This document shows, in pieces, positions 1 to 8,707 of a stretch of 36,118 bases of DNA. The stretch is from CAYPPG01 sp964412555 (GTDB taxonomy: Bacteria > Hinthialibacterota > Hinthialibacteria > Hinthialibacterales > Hinthialibacteraceae). The notes under the pieces were generated by a model. The model saw only the letters and a program-made list of their open reading frames with translations, had not been told where the DNA came from and searched no databases. The DNA is taken from NCBI GenBank assembly GCA_964412555.1, contig CAYPPG010000070.1:1-36118 (forward strand), in the 5' to 3' direction. Position 1 is the stretch's first letter; each line of letters opens with the position of its first letter. Made by a program: the position numbers and the translations under genes.

Positions 1-156
1 ATATGGTCAAACGAAAATCTGTTTACCACACAATCCCAATTCACGGACGGTCCCGTGGGAGGGCATTCTTATCGATTTCGAGTGGCGATGATTTTGTTTT
101 CGGGAGGCGTGGAGTTTTTGCAAAGCGGGGTGGTGCGGTATGAAGTGGAGGAATGA
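1..156 (+). CDS. C-terminal fragment of an unidentified protein (cut by window edge)
   Basis: An open frame runs from the first base to a TGA at 154-156, giving the last 51 residues of a protein that begins outside the window. The residues alternate polar and hydrophobic (a GHSYRFRVAMILFSGG stretch, then a VVRYEVEE end), as expected for closing strands of a beta-sandwich domain in an extracellular protein. I do not recognise the family. It is convergent with the phosphatase gene that ends at 246, and a hairpin-bearing repeat fills the gap between them. No function is proposed. That it is coding is likely but not certain because only the tail is visible. Confidence 0.5.
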   Translation: MWSNENLFTTQSQFTDGPVGGHSYRFRVAMILFSGGVEFLQSGVVRYEVEE

Positions 157-163
157 GCGTTCC

Positions 164-224
164 ATGCCAGGACAGACTACGCTTGTCCGGGTACCCAGCA
201 GATATGCCGGGACAGACTGCGCTT
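164..224. repeat. Imperfect 21-bp direct repeat with a hairpin, between convergent genes
   Basis: Two copies of a 21-bp unit of the form ATGCCRGGACAGACTRCGCTT lie at 164-184 and 204-224, 40 bp apart, with two differences. The first copy continues into TGTCCGGG, so 167-191 can fold into a stem (CCAGGACA against TGTCCGGG, one mismatch) with a 9-nt loop. It sits between two convergent genes, where a dispersed hairpin element or a bidirectional terminator would be placed. There is no T-run, so a repeat element is preferred over an intrinsic terminator. Confidence 0.5.
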
Positions 225-245
225 CGCTTTGAGCCTACTCTTGTG

Positions 246-1934
246 CTACTTTTCTTCATGCTGTTGGAAGGCCAAAAGTGTCAGGTCGTCCAATAAGGGC
301 ATATCTCCGATGAAGGATTCGACAGTTTCTGCGATTGTCTCGATTATGATATCGGGATTCTTCTTTTGGGATCTATGAAGGATGTTTGAAATTCGCTCTA
401 TATCGAATTGTTCATTCTGCATGTTTTGTGCTTCCACAACACCGTCTGTATAGAGCAAGACTAAATCTTTTGTATTGAGTTGTGTGGAGTGTTCTTCGAA
501 TTCCGCTGTGTTCCACCATCCCAAGGGTGGGCCATCGGATGGATCGCCGATAATCTCTATCTCGTTTGCTGTGTTGCGGTGGATGAAGCCGGGCACGTGA
601 CCGGCGTTGCTCCAGCTGAGTTTCATTTCTTTTACATTCAACACACAATAAAACATGGTAATATGCGCGTTTTCCCCCAATAGGCGGCACAGCAATTTAT
701 TCAAAAAGTAAAGAGTTCCGGCGGGAGAGATGTTTTGAGAGAGGCTGACGGTGTGGAGGATGGAACGGGCAATCCCCATATTCATCGCGGCCGGGGCGCC
801 ATGGCCGGAGACATCGGCGATGACGACGGCATACTCTTCATCCGTCAATTGTATAATATCATAGTAGTCTCCGCCTGCATCCATCGCAGGTTGGTAAAAT
901 GCCTGGAATTGGAAATGTTCAATTTCCGGTAGTTCATGCGGAAGAAGAAGTTTCTGCAGCCTGCCCATCAATTGGAATTCCCGCTTGACGGTGAGGTGCG
1001 CTTTGGCGATTTCATGGAGATACAAACTGCGGCTGATGGACATCGCGAGGATATCCCCAATGAGCGAGAGAGACATGATTTCATTTTCATAAAAGGGTTG
1101 TGGTTCTTTTCGCACAATGCAGAGCAACGCCAGACGTCTTTTGCGTTCGAGAATCGGGATCAACACCGTTGTATTCGAGGATTCATAGAGGGGCTGCAAT
1201 TTATCGTGATTGGGGGTTGCCACCTCCATTTGCGGTTTGAGCGTTTCAAGGGTACGTTGGATGAGGGATGGAGGAATACGGATTTCCGTTGCTTCCAGGT
1301 TTTCATTTGGAACGATTCGGTCCTTTTCTTGTTCATTTGAATCGAGCATGATGACGAACGCAACATCCCCCTTTACGTGTTTCGCAATATCCGGGAGGGA
1401 AGGGATGATGGTCTCGGCAAGGGTCAATCCCATGTTCATTCCAAAAACGAGTTTGGAGATAATCATTACTCGTTCCCGCGATTTTTGCGCCTGTTGCTGC
1501 CAGGCGTGAGAGCCTAATGACGATCGCATACGGACGAGAAATTCTTGCGGGAAGAGGGGGACATGGACAAAGTCATCTGCGCCGAAACGTAAGGCTTTTA
1601 TCAGGATATCTTTCTCTTCTTCTCTTGCGAGCAAGAGGAGAGGAACATTTTGAGTTGCAGGATCATTCTTGATGTGAGAACAAATCTTATCCGTTGATTG
1701 ACCTGTCAAAAGAATATCCAGAATGATCAAATCAACCTCCGGTGTATCATGAATGCGCCGAAGGTCGTCGACGCTTTGATACGCTTTCAACCGCAAGCCA
1801 GATTCATGCAGCAACGACGTGAGGGTTTGGCGAATCTGTTCATCGTCGCTGAACAACAGAATGCCATGTTGACGGCCGGTAATGGTATCCGAGTCGACGA
1901 ATGGGAGAGAAGCCTCTTTTTTTTCGTTAGTCAT
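246..1934 (-). CDS. Receiver - GAF-like - PP2C (SpoIIE/RsbU-type) serine phosphatase
   Basis: 562 residues. Residues about 22-140 form a response-regulator receiver (acidic pair D30/D31, phospho-acceptor D73). Residues about 155-310 look like a GAF-type sensor or linker. Residues about 325-560 are a SpoIIE/RsbU PP2C phosphatase with metal-ligand motifs AGGDYYD (D356), IADVSGHG (D374), YTDGV (D497) and a final LDDLTL. Such enzymes dephosphorylate STAS anti-sigma-factor antagonists in partner-switching circuits, and a STAS gene lies three genes upstream in the same cluster. In the receiver the usual Thr/Ser switch is Ala103 and the usual Lys before Pro is Val125, so phosphorylation-driven switching may be altered. 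The ATG lies 3 nt after the pilC stop with a weak ribosome-binding site, which suggests translational coupling. Domain assignment is secure; the pathway it controls is inferred. Confidence 0.9.
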   Translation of the reverse strand: MTNEKKEASLPFVDSDTITGRQHGILLFSDDEQIRQTLTSLLHESGLRLKAYQSVDDLRRIHDTPEVDLIILDILLTGQSTDKICSHIKNDPATQNVPLLLLAREEEKDILIKALRFGADDFVHVPLFPQEFLVRMRSSLGSHAWQQQAQKSRERVMIISKLVFGMNMGLTLAETIIPSLPDIAKHVKGDVAFVIMLDSNEQEKDRIVPNENLEATEIRIPPSLIQRTLETLKPQMEVATPNHDKLQPLYESSNTTVLIPILERKRRLALLCIVRKEPQPFYENEIMSLSLIGDILAMSISRSLYLHEIAKAHLTVKREFQLMGRLQKLLLPHELPEIEHFQFQAFYQPAMDAGGDYYDIIQLTDEEYAVVIADVSGHGAPAAMNMGIARSILHTVSLSQNISPAGTLYFLNKLLCRLLGENAHITMFYCVLNVKEMKLSWSNAGHVPGFIHRNTANEIEIIGDPSDGPPLGWWNTAEFEEHSTQLNTKDLVLLYTDGVVEAQNMQNEQFDIERISNILHRSQKKNPDIIIETIAETVESFIGDMPLLDDLTLLAFQQHEEK

Positions 1935-1937
1935 AAT

Positions 1938-3158
1938 TTACCGAATCACTTTTATCAAATCCCACATCGGCAGAAATATGCCCAATGCAAATATAATGAT
2001 GACGAGACCAATGGAAATGATCAATACCGGTTCGAGCATGCTGCTGATTTTTTTGATTGTGCCGGTGGTTTGTCGTTCATAGATTTTTGATACTTTCTCG
2101 AAGCTTTCACTCAGACGGCCAGTCTTTTCACCCAAAATGAGTATCCGGCGCGCCATCGACGGGAAAAGAGGAATATTTTCCACGGAGGAAGCCAGCGAAT
2201 TACCTTCTTCAAGATTCTCGCGCACTTCCAAGAAGGCTTTCGTCACCACCTTGTTTTGCGTGACACAGGAGGCCAGTTTCAAAGAAGAGAGAATATCCAC
2301 GCCACTTTCGATCAGCATCGCCAGAATCCGGAAAATGCGGCTCAATTCGATTTTGATTGTCAATCCGCCCCACAACGGGATTTTCATTTTCCAGTGTTCA
2401 TATTTTTCCGAAGCGTTGGGATCTTTGTGGATCATGCGATGCACAATATATAAAAGTAGGAGAAAGAACAAGAGAAGCGGCCAGTTTTGAGTCAGAAAAG
2501 CCTGCAAAAAAAGTAATACTTTTGTCAAAATGGGCAAATCGATATTCGCCCGAGTAAAGAGTGTGGAAAAGCGAGGGATGACCACCGTAATCAGTATCCC
2601 GATTGCAATACACAATGTTCCGACGACGATTTTTGGGTACCGGGTGGCTTCTTTGAATTTTTTGCGGATTTCGATATCGAATTCGATCATTTCCGTGAGT
2701 CGAATCAGGGCTACGTCCAATTGCCCGGTTTGTTCGCCCGCTTCGACGACGCGAATGGAGGCTTCGTCGAAAACATCGGAACAATCTCGGATGGCCAAAT
2801 GCAACGGAATTCCTTCTTCCACCTGCTTGCGGATCTTCGTCAGCGCGTTTTTCAGACGAAGGTTGAATTTTTGTTCTTCGAGCGATTGCAAAGCTTCGAC
2901 AATCGATAAGCCTGAATCCAGCATCATCGCCAACTGATCGAATACGACGGCGATCTGTTGTTTCGGAACCGGAAGTTTTTTCGAGAGAACCTCTTCGACG
3001 GTAGGGACTGCCTCTTCCGTTTCAGGAGCAGTAACATGAATCGGATGCAGTTTCCTTTCTTCGAGGAATTGCAGAAAATGGTCCATATCCTCGGCGAATT
3101 CCTTGCCGTCGATCATTGTTCCTTGATCGTTGCAGGCACGGTAGTGATAAATGGGCAT
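1938..3158 (-). CDS. pilC: Type IV pilus / type II secretion inner-membrane platform protein PilC/GspF
   Basis: 406 residues, the normal length for PilC/GspF. This polytopic inner-membrane protein couples the cytoplasmic ATPase to assembly of the pilus or pseudopilus. Two homologous GspF domains are visible (about residues 68-190 and 270-393), each with the family's E-x-T-G signature (VVEAGEQTGQL near 138-148 and ILGEKTGRL in the second). Hydrophobic helices lie near 176-196, 224-240 and 376-398. The N-terminal YHYRACNDQG segment is the usual family start. It follows pilB by 4 nt and precedes the PP2C gene by 3 nt, so the three are probably co-transcribed. The choice between PilC and GspF rests on the pilMNOPQ context. 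Confidence 0.93.
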   Translation of the reverse strand: MPIYHYRACNDQGTMIDGKEFAEDMDHFLQFLEERKLHPIHVTAPETEEAVPTVEEVLSKKLPVPKQQIAVVFDQLAMMLDSGLSIVEALQSLEEQKFNLRLKNALTKIRKQVEEGIPLHLAIRDCSDVFDEASIRVVEAGEQTGQLDVALIRLTEMIEFDIEIRKKFKEATRYPKIVVGTLCIAIGILITVVIPRFSTLFTRANIDLPILTKVLLFLQAFLTQNWPLLLFFLLLLYIVHRMIHKDPNASEKYEHWKMKIPLWGGLTIKIELSRIFRILAMLIESGVDILSSLKLASCVTQNKVVTKAFLEVRENLEEGNSLASSVENIPLFPSMARRILILGEKTGRLSESFEKVSKIYERQTTGTIKKISSMLEPVLIISIGLVIIIFALGIFLPMWDLIKVIR

Positions 3159-3162
3159 GGAG

Positions 3163-4821
3163 TTACTCCTCGATATTCACCGTCACTCGCTCCACTTCTT
3201 CGACCGTGGTGATTCCGCGAAGAACTTTGTTGATTCCGACATTTCTAAGCATCGAGAGACCGGAGCGCCGGGCGGCTTCCCGAATTTCCACGGAGGATTT
3301 GGACTCGATGATCATTTGACGAATCGTATCGTTGATCGTGAGTAGTTCAAAAATCGCTGTTCTCCCTTTGAATCCCGTATGATTGCATCGTTCACATCCT
3401 TTGGGTCTTACCCATCGTTTTACTTGTTCCGGTTCGAGATTCCACTTTTTTAAAACGGCCGGATCCGGTTCACTGACAATGGCACAATCTTTACAAACCG
3501 TGCGAACCAGTCTCTGGGCGACAACGCCGACAAGAGACGCAGCCAGAAGATAAGGGGCGATTCCCATGTCGATCATCCGCCCGATCGTATTGACACCGTC
3601 ATTGGTATGCAGCGTGCTCAGCACGAAATGACCGGTAAGAGCGGAACGAACAGCGATGGATGCCGTTTCTTCATCGCGGATTTCACCGACCATGATTACA
3701 TCGGGATCTTGCCGTAAGATTGCCCGCAGTCCGCGCGCAAAGGTCAAATCGACTTTTGTATTGACTTGAATCTGGTTGATGTCGTCGAAGTTGTATTCGA
3801 CAGGATCCTCGATGGTCACGATATTTTTTTCGGGAGTGCTCAAATGGCGCAGCATGCTGTAAAGGGTTGTCGATTTGCCGCTGCCTGTCGGTCCCGTGAC
3901 GAGTAACAAACCATACGGATGCGATAGGAGTCCCCGGATATTCTCCGATTCATCCTCTTCCAAGCCGATCCGGTCCAATCCGATGACAAGCGAGGACTTG
4001 TCGAGAATACGAAGAACGATTTTTTCTCCGAATGTTGTCGGGAGTGTGGATACACGCACGTCGATCAATCGCTTTCCGACCGTAATCGAAAATCGGCCGT
4101 CTTGTGGAAGCCGTTTTTCGGAAATATCCAAATTGGCCATGATCTTCAAGCGGGAGGTGATTGTCGCTCCCAAATGCTTGGGGGGATTCAATACTTCGTG
4201 GAGAACGCCGTCGATACGAAAGCGGACACGGCATGCATTTTCGCTATGTTCCACATGGATATCGCTGGCGTTCAATTTCACGGCGCGGAAAAGCATTTGA
4301 TTGACGAGCCGAACCGCCGGAGCGCTGTCTTCCTCCGATTTGGGTACTTCACCCTCGAACGAGTCGATCACTTCCTGGATCGATTGGGCCACGGAATAAT
4401 ATTCATCCAAAGCGCGATGGATGGCGCTTTCCGTCGAGAGGATACAGTTGATTCGATAGCCGGATTCCCGTTGGAGTTCATCGATAGCCACCAAATCCAA
4501 CGGATCGGACATGGCGACTGTCAATTCATGTTCCACCAAGAAAATGGGGATGACATTATGCCGCCTTGCCAAGCGTTCGGGAATCAACTCGATGACTTGG
4601 GGATCGATCAAAAAATCATCCGAACTCATGCAGGGAATGCTCAGTTGGTCGGACAGGATTTCTGCAATTTCCTGTTCGGATAACAATCCCATGCGCTTGA
4701 TCACTTGCCCCAACTTTTCCATGGGAGTTTGTTGGGCAAGAGCTGTTTTGAGTTTGGCTTCCGTCAGGCGGCCGCTTTGAATCAAGATGTCACCCAACCG
4801 TTCCCGATTTGTTTTCCTCAT
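3163..4821 (-). CDS. pilB: Type IV pilus extension ATPase PilB / GspE
   Basis: 552 residues, full length for PilB/GspE, the hexameric cytoplasmic ATPase that drives pilin polymerisation. Residues about 1-150 are the N-terminal MshEN/GspE-N regulatory region (ERLGDILIQSGRLT, then a second repeat), a domain type that can bind cyclic-di-GMP in some relatives. The ATPase core has Walker A GPTGSGKST (310-318), an Asp box IEDPVE (337-342), Walker B around RQDPDVIMVGEIRD (370-383) and a His box near LSTLHTND (401-408). The tetracysteine zinc site is intact: C443, C446, C476, C479. No retraction ATPase (PilT) occurs in the window. The gene starts 22 nt after the STAS stop, behind a GGCGA ribosome-binding site. 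Confidence 0.95.
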   Translation of the reverse strand: MRKTNRERLGDILIQSGRLTEAKLKTALAQQTPMEKLGQVIKRMGLLSEQEIAEILSDQLSIPCMSSDDFLIDPQVIELIPERLARRHNVIPIFLVEHELTVAMSDPLDLVAIDELQRESGYRINCILSTESAIHRALDEYYSVAQSIQEVIDSFEGEVPKSEEDSAPAVRLVNQMLFRAVKLNASDIHVEHSENACRVRFRIDGVLHEVLNPPKHLGATITSRLKIMANLDISEKRLPQDGRFSITVGKRLIDVRVSTLPTTFGEKIVLRILDKSSLVIGLDRIGLEEDESENIRGLLSHPYGLLLVTGPTGSGKSTTLYSMLRHLSTPEKNIVTIEDPVEYNFDDINQIQVNTKVDLTFARGLRAILRQDPDVIMVGEIRDEETASIAVRSALTGHFVLSTLHTNDGVNTIGRMIDMGIAPYLLAASLVGVVAQRLVRTVCKDCAIVSEPDPAVLKKWNLEPEQVKRWVRPKGCERCNHTGFKGRTAIFELLTINDTIRQMIIESKSSVEIREAARRSGLSMLRNVGINKVLRGITTVEEVERVTVNIEE

Positions 4822-4843
4822 TTGTTTCGCCGTAATTTTCGGA

Positions 4844-5170
4844 TTAATCCAAGAGCAACCATTGTAAACGAGTTAATTCCATGACTTTGCGAATAGAAGA
4901 ATTGGCCCCCACAACCCCTAACCGATGAATCCGTTCCGGTACGATTTTCTTCAATTTTACGAAAATGCCCAATAAGGAACTGTTCACTAAATTCAATTCA
5001 TGCAAGTCTATGATCAGTTGATGAGTCTCTTCCTCGAGCGCATCGATTGTTTCTTCAATGAATTCTTCGTTGTGTTCGGGATCTCCGAAATAAGCGAGTT
5101 CATTGGTGAGAAACCGCACGCGCATTTCATCTCCCGATTTTTCAAATTTGTAAATATCTTTTTTATCCAT
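4844..5170 (-). CDS. STAS-domain protein (anti-sigma-factor antagonist-like)
   Basis: 108 residues forming a single STAS domain: beta/alpha pattern with IIDLHELNLVNSSLLGIFVKL at the position of the conserved D-S-S-G phosphorylation loop. The phosphorylatable serines would be S64/S65; the usual Asp before them is Asn and the Gly after is Leu, so the loop diverges from classical SpoIIAA/RsbV. In known systems such proteins switch binding partners when dephosphorylated by a PP2C phosphatase of the type encoded at 246-1934. The protein lies between pilQ and pilB, so its target may be pilus assembly or a sigma/anti-sigma pair elsewhere. No cognate serine kinase is visible. The start has an AGG ribosome-binding site about 10 nt upstream. 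Confidence 0.75.
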   Translation of the reverse strand: MDKKDIYKFEKSGDEMRVRFLTNELAYFGDPEHNEEFIEETIDALEEETHQLIIDLHELNLVNSSLLGIFVKLKKIVPERIHRLGVVGANSSIRKVMELTRLQWLLLD

Positions 5171-5222
5171 ATACGAAACCTAAAGAAAGTGACACGACAT
5201 TGAACTTCTATTTATGAATAAA

Positions 5223-5271
5223 GCAGGAGTCCCCGCCTGCATCAAGTAGGCAAGCGAGACGTTTGCTCTAC
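5223..5271. repeat. Pair of small hairpins in the pilQ-STAS gap
   Basis: The 172-bp gap between pilQ and the STAS gene holds two adjacent potential hairpins: GCAGG/CCTGC at 5223-5240 with an 8-nt loop, and GTAG-GCAAG against YTTGC-CTAC at about 5246-5271 with a GT pair and a bulge. Neither is followed by a convincing T-run on the minus strand. They resemble decayed copies of a dispersed intergenic hairpin repeat rather than a canonical terminator. They could still attenuate or process the transcript between pilQ and the downstream genes. Confidence 0.4.
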
Positions 5272-5342
5272 CCACTAGGAGTTCAAAATGTGCCGGGTAG
5301 AAATCGTTTTCATTAAAACTTTCAAACAAAACAGTTTTTCTC

Positions 5343-6926
5343 TTACCATTGTTTATTCAAGAAACGGCTCATATCCGATTTCGGTTGTTCCTGGGGAACC
5401 TCCTTCGACTCGGGTTTTGTGGCTGAGTTTCTCCACAGGGTTTCCTTTTGCATCATTTCCTCGATGACTTGTTCCTGTTCTTGGTTCGGAATTGCACCCG
5501 AATTTTGTTCCAACAGAAGAAAGCCTTCTTCATTCGAGATGATTCTGGGGGTGATTAAGATGATCAATTCCGATTGTTCGACATTGTTCCGGTCTTTTCG
5601 AAACGCTCCCCCAAGCAAGGGAATATCCGATAAAAAGGGAATACGCGTTTTTTGACGGTTATCTTGAGCCGAAAAAATTCCCCCGATCACGACTGTGTCG
5701 GAATCCCGTAAAGTGACGAAGGATTCCACGGTGTTGATGTCGAGAGGCGGCACACCGCTAATTTCCGGTTGGGCGAAATTGACCGTGTCGTTTCGGATGC
5801 GAATACTTAGGCTGATCAAAGCGTTGACCAACACTCGAGGCGTGACTCCCAGTTCGAGCGCAACCTGGCGTTCTCGAAAGGAGGTGTTCCCGTTGATATC
5901 CAGTCCGGAAGGAATTTGGATTTCCTGCCCTGATGCGATAAATGCTTCTTTGTTGTTTTGTGTCACAACACGCGGGCTGGATAAAACACGAGCGTCGCCT
6001 CCCTCGATGAGCGCCGAGAGAGTGACACTAAAATTGTTCAATTGGCTGGTTAGATTCTGGCTTTCTTGGTTGGTTTGTGTGACGAAACTGCCCGGTTCCG
6101 ATCGCTCGCGGGTGCGGTCGAATGTGAAATTTGCGGAATTGTTGAAAGAGTAGATTCCCCCCCAGTCAATGCCCAAATCCCGCAAGACTTCCGTGCGTAC
6201 TTGAATGAACTTGGCGGTAATTAACAGTTGTTCGACGGGTTGGTCGAGAATTTCGATTAATTGAGAGGCTTCATTTAGGATGTGCGGAGCGCCGGTTAAA
6301 ATGATCCGGTTCGTACGGACATCTTTCGCAACTTTCAATATTTCTTCTCCAAACGCTTCTTTTAGAATCTCATCCAGTTGCTGCTCTTCCTCTCTGGTTT
6401 CTTGTCCCTGCGTTCCCGCCGTATATTCATAGGGAGAAGATGAATATCCGCTTCCACGTGATCCTTGAAAACCTCCGCTTCCACTTCCCAGTTGTCCCCC
6501 CAGATTGCGTGACAGCATCGTAGAACCCAATGTAATGTATTTGAGTTGAATGATTTTGGTTTCAGTCACCTCGGCTTCTGCAGGAACGGTTTCCGGCATG
6601 TATACATACAACAGATTTCCTTCCCGTCGAGATTCCAATCCTTTTGTTTTCAGCAATGCGTTCCATGCTTCAGGCGGAGTGACATCTTGCAAATATAAAT
6701 TTACCACACCGGTGACATTTTCATCGACGAGGAGATTGATATGCGTCAATTTTGCCAGCAATCGCAACGCATCCGCGAGTTCGATATCGGGCATATTCAA
6801 CGAGATTTCCTCTTCTGTTGAAAGAGAAATCTCTTGGGCCACTGATTCCGCATCGAGACGATCGGTAGTGACAACGAATGAAGTGATTAGGAAAAAGATT
6901 ATGCTGATTGTTTTCGTTTTATTCAT
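5343..6926 (-). CDS. pilQ: Outer-membrane secretin PilQ / GspD
   Basis: 527 residues. A signal peptide covers about residues 1-26. A secretin/TonB short N-terminal domain follows (about 40-110, LNMPDIELADALRLLAKLT), then an N1-like domain interrupted by a Gly/Ser-rich loop (about 140-180) as seen in many GspD/PilQ proteins. The secretin barrel domain fills the C-terminal half, with LSSPRVVTQNNKEAFIASG, the VTPRVLVNA segment and a final LIILITPRII motif. It forms the multimeric outer-membrane channel through which the pilus passes. Its ATG overlaps the pilP stop by 4 nt. The protein is shorter than proteobacterial PilQ and lacks obvious AMIN domains. No pilotin gene is visible. Confidence 0.93.
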   Translation of the reverse strand: MNKTKTISIIFFLITSFVVTTDRLDAESVAQEISLSTEEEISLNMPDIELADALRLLAKLTHINLLVDENVTGVVNLYLQDVTPPEAWNALLKTKGLESRREGNLLYVYMPETVPAEAEVTETKIIQLKYITLGSTMLSRNLGGQLGSGSGGFQGSRGSGYSSSPYEYTAGTQGQETREEEQQLDEILKEAFGEEILKVAKDVRTNRIILTGAPHILNEASQLIEILDQPVEQLLITAKFIQVRTEVLRDLGIDWGGIYSFNNSANFTFDRTRERSEPGSFVTQTNQESQNLTSQLNNFSVTLSALIEGGDARVLSSPRVVTQNNKEAFIASGQEIQIPSGLDINGNTSFRERQVALELGVTPRVLVNALISLSIRIRNDTVNFAQPEISGVPPLDINTVESFVTLRDSDTVVIGGIFSAQDNRQKTRIPFLSDIPLLGGAFRKDRNNVEQSELIILITPRIISNEEGFLLLEQNSGAIPNQEQEQVIEEMMQKETLWRNSATKPESKEVPQEQPKSDMSRFLNKQW

Positions 6927-7513
6927 TGTTCGTTTGGTTCAGAACCGCCCATGTCCAGAAATTTATCCAATATCGGATTCAAAAACGATTGATAGTATTC
7001 AATTTTGTCCGAGAGTTCGGAGAGTCGCGCCATATTTTCGTTCATCCCGTTACTCGTAGTCTGGTTAGGGGATGAAGATAACCAGGGCATAGTCGGTGGC
7101 GGACGCCGAATCTTCTTTTTCGGTTGTAATGGATCGATTGTGCGATGAATGATCGTGTCGCCTTTTTTCAATGTGACTTTGTCGAGAGAGATGGAGATGA
7201 CTGTGTACCCGACAAGGGTTTCTTTCTCCGTGACGATTTGATCCCCGAACATGGCCATCTTTTCGCCGCGGCTTGCCATGACGATGGCGCGTAGATCGTC
7301 CAGAATAACGGGAATAACCGGCTGAGAGATTCCCGCACGGTTCAAAAAACCGCTTGCATCCGGAATATCCGAGGGGGATATTTGTTGTTCACGAGCCGGC
7401 GGTGTAGGAACAACCTCTGGCGATACCGGCTGAAAGGGATTCCTCTCGATCTGTAGAGAAGAATCGTTGGCCTGAAGAAGAATATGCAGCATTAGTATTA
7501 TATACATGATCAT
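6923..7513 (-). CDS. pilP: PilP/GspC-like periplasmic linker protein
   Basis: 196 residues. An N-terminal hydrophobic segment (MIMYIILMLHILLQ) acts as signal or anchor, followed by an Asn-Pro-Phe-Gln-Pro motif typical of PilP/GspC proteins just after the anchor, and a Pro-rich linker. The compact beta domain (about 85-150, LRAIVMASRGEKMAMFGDQIV to VTLKKGDTI) matches the HR/PilP fold that links the inner-membrane PilNO complex to the secretin. The C-terminal 45 residues are polar, with possible coiled coil. It overlaps both neighbours by 4 nt, so it is coupled in the order O-P-Q. The call rests on position and fold pattern more than on strong sequence identity. Confidence 0.75.
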   Translation of the reverse strand: MIMYIILMLHILLQANDSSLQIERNPFQPVSPEVVPTPPAREQQISPSDIPDASGFLNRAGISQPVIPVILDDLRAIVMASRGEKMAMFGDQIVTEKETLVGYTVISISLDKVTLKKGDTIIHRTIDPLQPKKKIRRPPPTMPWLSSSPNQTTSNGMNENMARLSELSDKIEYYQSFLNPILDKFLDMGGSEPNEQ

Positions 7514-8124
7514 TCTGCTGATTTCATTTGTTTTTTATATAATCGTAAGGATAACATTCCTTCAATGAAATCCTGATTGTTTCCCCGTACTTTCATTGTC
7601 CAGCGGGTGACGTGAGAAGCGCAGGCCGAATCATCCAACCGCCCCAGCAAACGGATAATATGAAAATATGATCCGTATAAATCCACTTCATACACGTACT
7701 CATCGATCGATTGAAGCGCAATTCCCTTTTGGACGCGAAATTGAACGAAGGGGGAATTGTTTTCTTCATTTTGTTTGAAAATGTTGAGTAATTTGGTTTC
7801 ATTGCAGAATGTGACTTTATTGACCCATTCCTCATCTTCGAAATTGATTTTCGCTTGTTCTTTTTTCAGCGTTTCAATTTCTTTGCGCACTCTTGGAATT
7901 TGTCCGATCATTTCATTCCACATTTCGATTTTTTCATGGATATCCTGCAATTCTTCACGGATACTCGAGATTTTATTTACGGATATTATTTCACCCCGAT
8001 CAATAATTATATAGGCGAGTAACCCGATCATCAGATAGAGTAATACACAAAGCCGCTGATCTACAGGTTGTTCCAATTGTTTGCGGATAAAACGGAGCAT
8101 TCCGTGTTCGCCTTTCTGATTCAT
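7510..8124 (-). CDS. pilO: PilO-like inner-membrane alignment-complex protein
   Basis: About 204 residues from the chosen ATG at 8124, which follows the pilN stop by one base (TGAGATG). An alternative ATG at 8100 has a better ribosome-binding site (AAAGG, 10 nt upstream) and gives 196 residues. An upstream in-frame ATG at 8202 would overlap pilN by 77 nt and is unlikely. The protein has a short cytoplasmic tail, one membrane helix (LCVLLYLMIGLLAYIII), a periplasmic coiled coil, then a ferredoxin-like domain with the YEVDLYGSYFHIIRLLGRLD motif characteristic of PilO. PilO dimerises with PilN and binds PilP. Assignment relies on that motif plus M-N-O-P-Q order. Confidence 0.82.
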   Translation of the reverse strand: MNQKGEHGMLRFIRKQLEQPVDQRLCVLLYLMIGLLAYIIIDRGEIISVNKISSIREELQDIHEKIEMWNEMIGQIPRVRKEIETLKKEQAKINFEDEEWVNKVTFCNETKLLNIFKQNEENNSPFVQFRVQKGIALQSIDEYVYEVDLYGSYFHIIRLLGRLDDSACASHVTRWTMKVRGNNQDFIEGMLSLRLYKKQMKSAE

Positions 8125-8125
8125 C

Positions 8126-8707
8126 TCATCGAGGAAGCGTGTTTGCAAATTGCAGCGATACCGAGAATCGAATTTCTTGTTTCGATTCCAGTAATGTAAC
8201 ATTGTTGATCAACAAATTATAAAATTCCTCGTTTTTAATCAATCCCTCATCCAAGAAATGTTGCATATCATCTTTGGTTTTTGCCAATCCTTCAAGAACC
8301 AATGTTTTATTTCCATAATTACACTGGATGACCCGTAACCATACATTTGCAGGCAGCGCCTCTACAATTCGTTTCAAGAGTTCTGTAATGGGTATATTTT
8401 GGATTTGTACATCAGGAATATTTTGAAACGAACTGCTTCGGAACGAACGATTTCGTTCTCGTAGTAAATCACGTTCCGCTACAAGTTCCTGAAATTGCTT
8501 GAGTTGCGGATCGACTTTGCTGATCAGTTCCTTTGATTTCTCGAGTTGCCGGTCAAACTCGATGACGAAGGCTTGGAACTGAATATGGATACTGAGAGAC
8601 GCCAAAATGCAGAAAATCGAAAACACAAAGAAACGAATCCAGAACGGATGAATTCGAGTTCTGGTACTGTTATTATGTTTACATGAAATCAAATTGACCT
8701 GCTTCAT
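8126..8707 (-). CDS. pilN: PilN-like inner-membrane alignment-complex protein
   Basis: 193 residues. The first residues, MKQVNLIS, match the short cytoplasmic NLL-type motif with which PilN docks into PilM. A single membrane helix follows (about 23-45, WIRFFVFSIFCILASLSI), then a coiled coil (about 50-85), then a small alpha/beta periplasmic domain (ITELLKRIVEALPANVWLRVIQ, a PilN hallmark). The ATG overlaps the pilM stop by 4 nt, so the M and N proteins are made in a coupled way. Its job is to connect the cytoplasmic PilM ring to PilO and PilP in the periplasm. Confidence 0.85.
   Translation of the reverse strand: MKQVNLISCKHNNSTRTRIHPFWIRFFVFSIFCILASLSIHIQFQAFVIEFDRQLEKSKELISKVDPQLKQFQELVAERDLLRERNRSFRSSSFQNIPDVQIQNIPITELLKRIVEALPANVWLRVIQCNYGNKTLVLEGLAKTKDDMQHFLDEGLIKNEEFYNLLINNVTLLESKQEIRFSVSLQFANTLPR

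Noticed and set aside
41..259. 72-codon minus-strand frame over the window start
   Set aside because: Antisense to the better-supported partial gene and runs through the hairpin repeat and the end of the phosphatase gene.
2137..2937. Long plus-strand frames opposite pilC
   Set aside because: Antisense shadows of a well-conserved gene, with Arg/Ser-rich composition and no domain.
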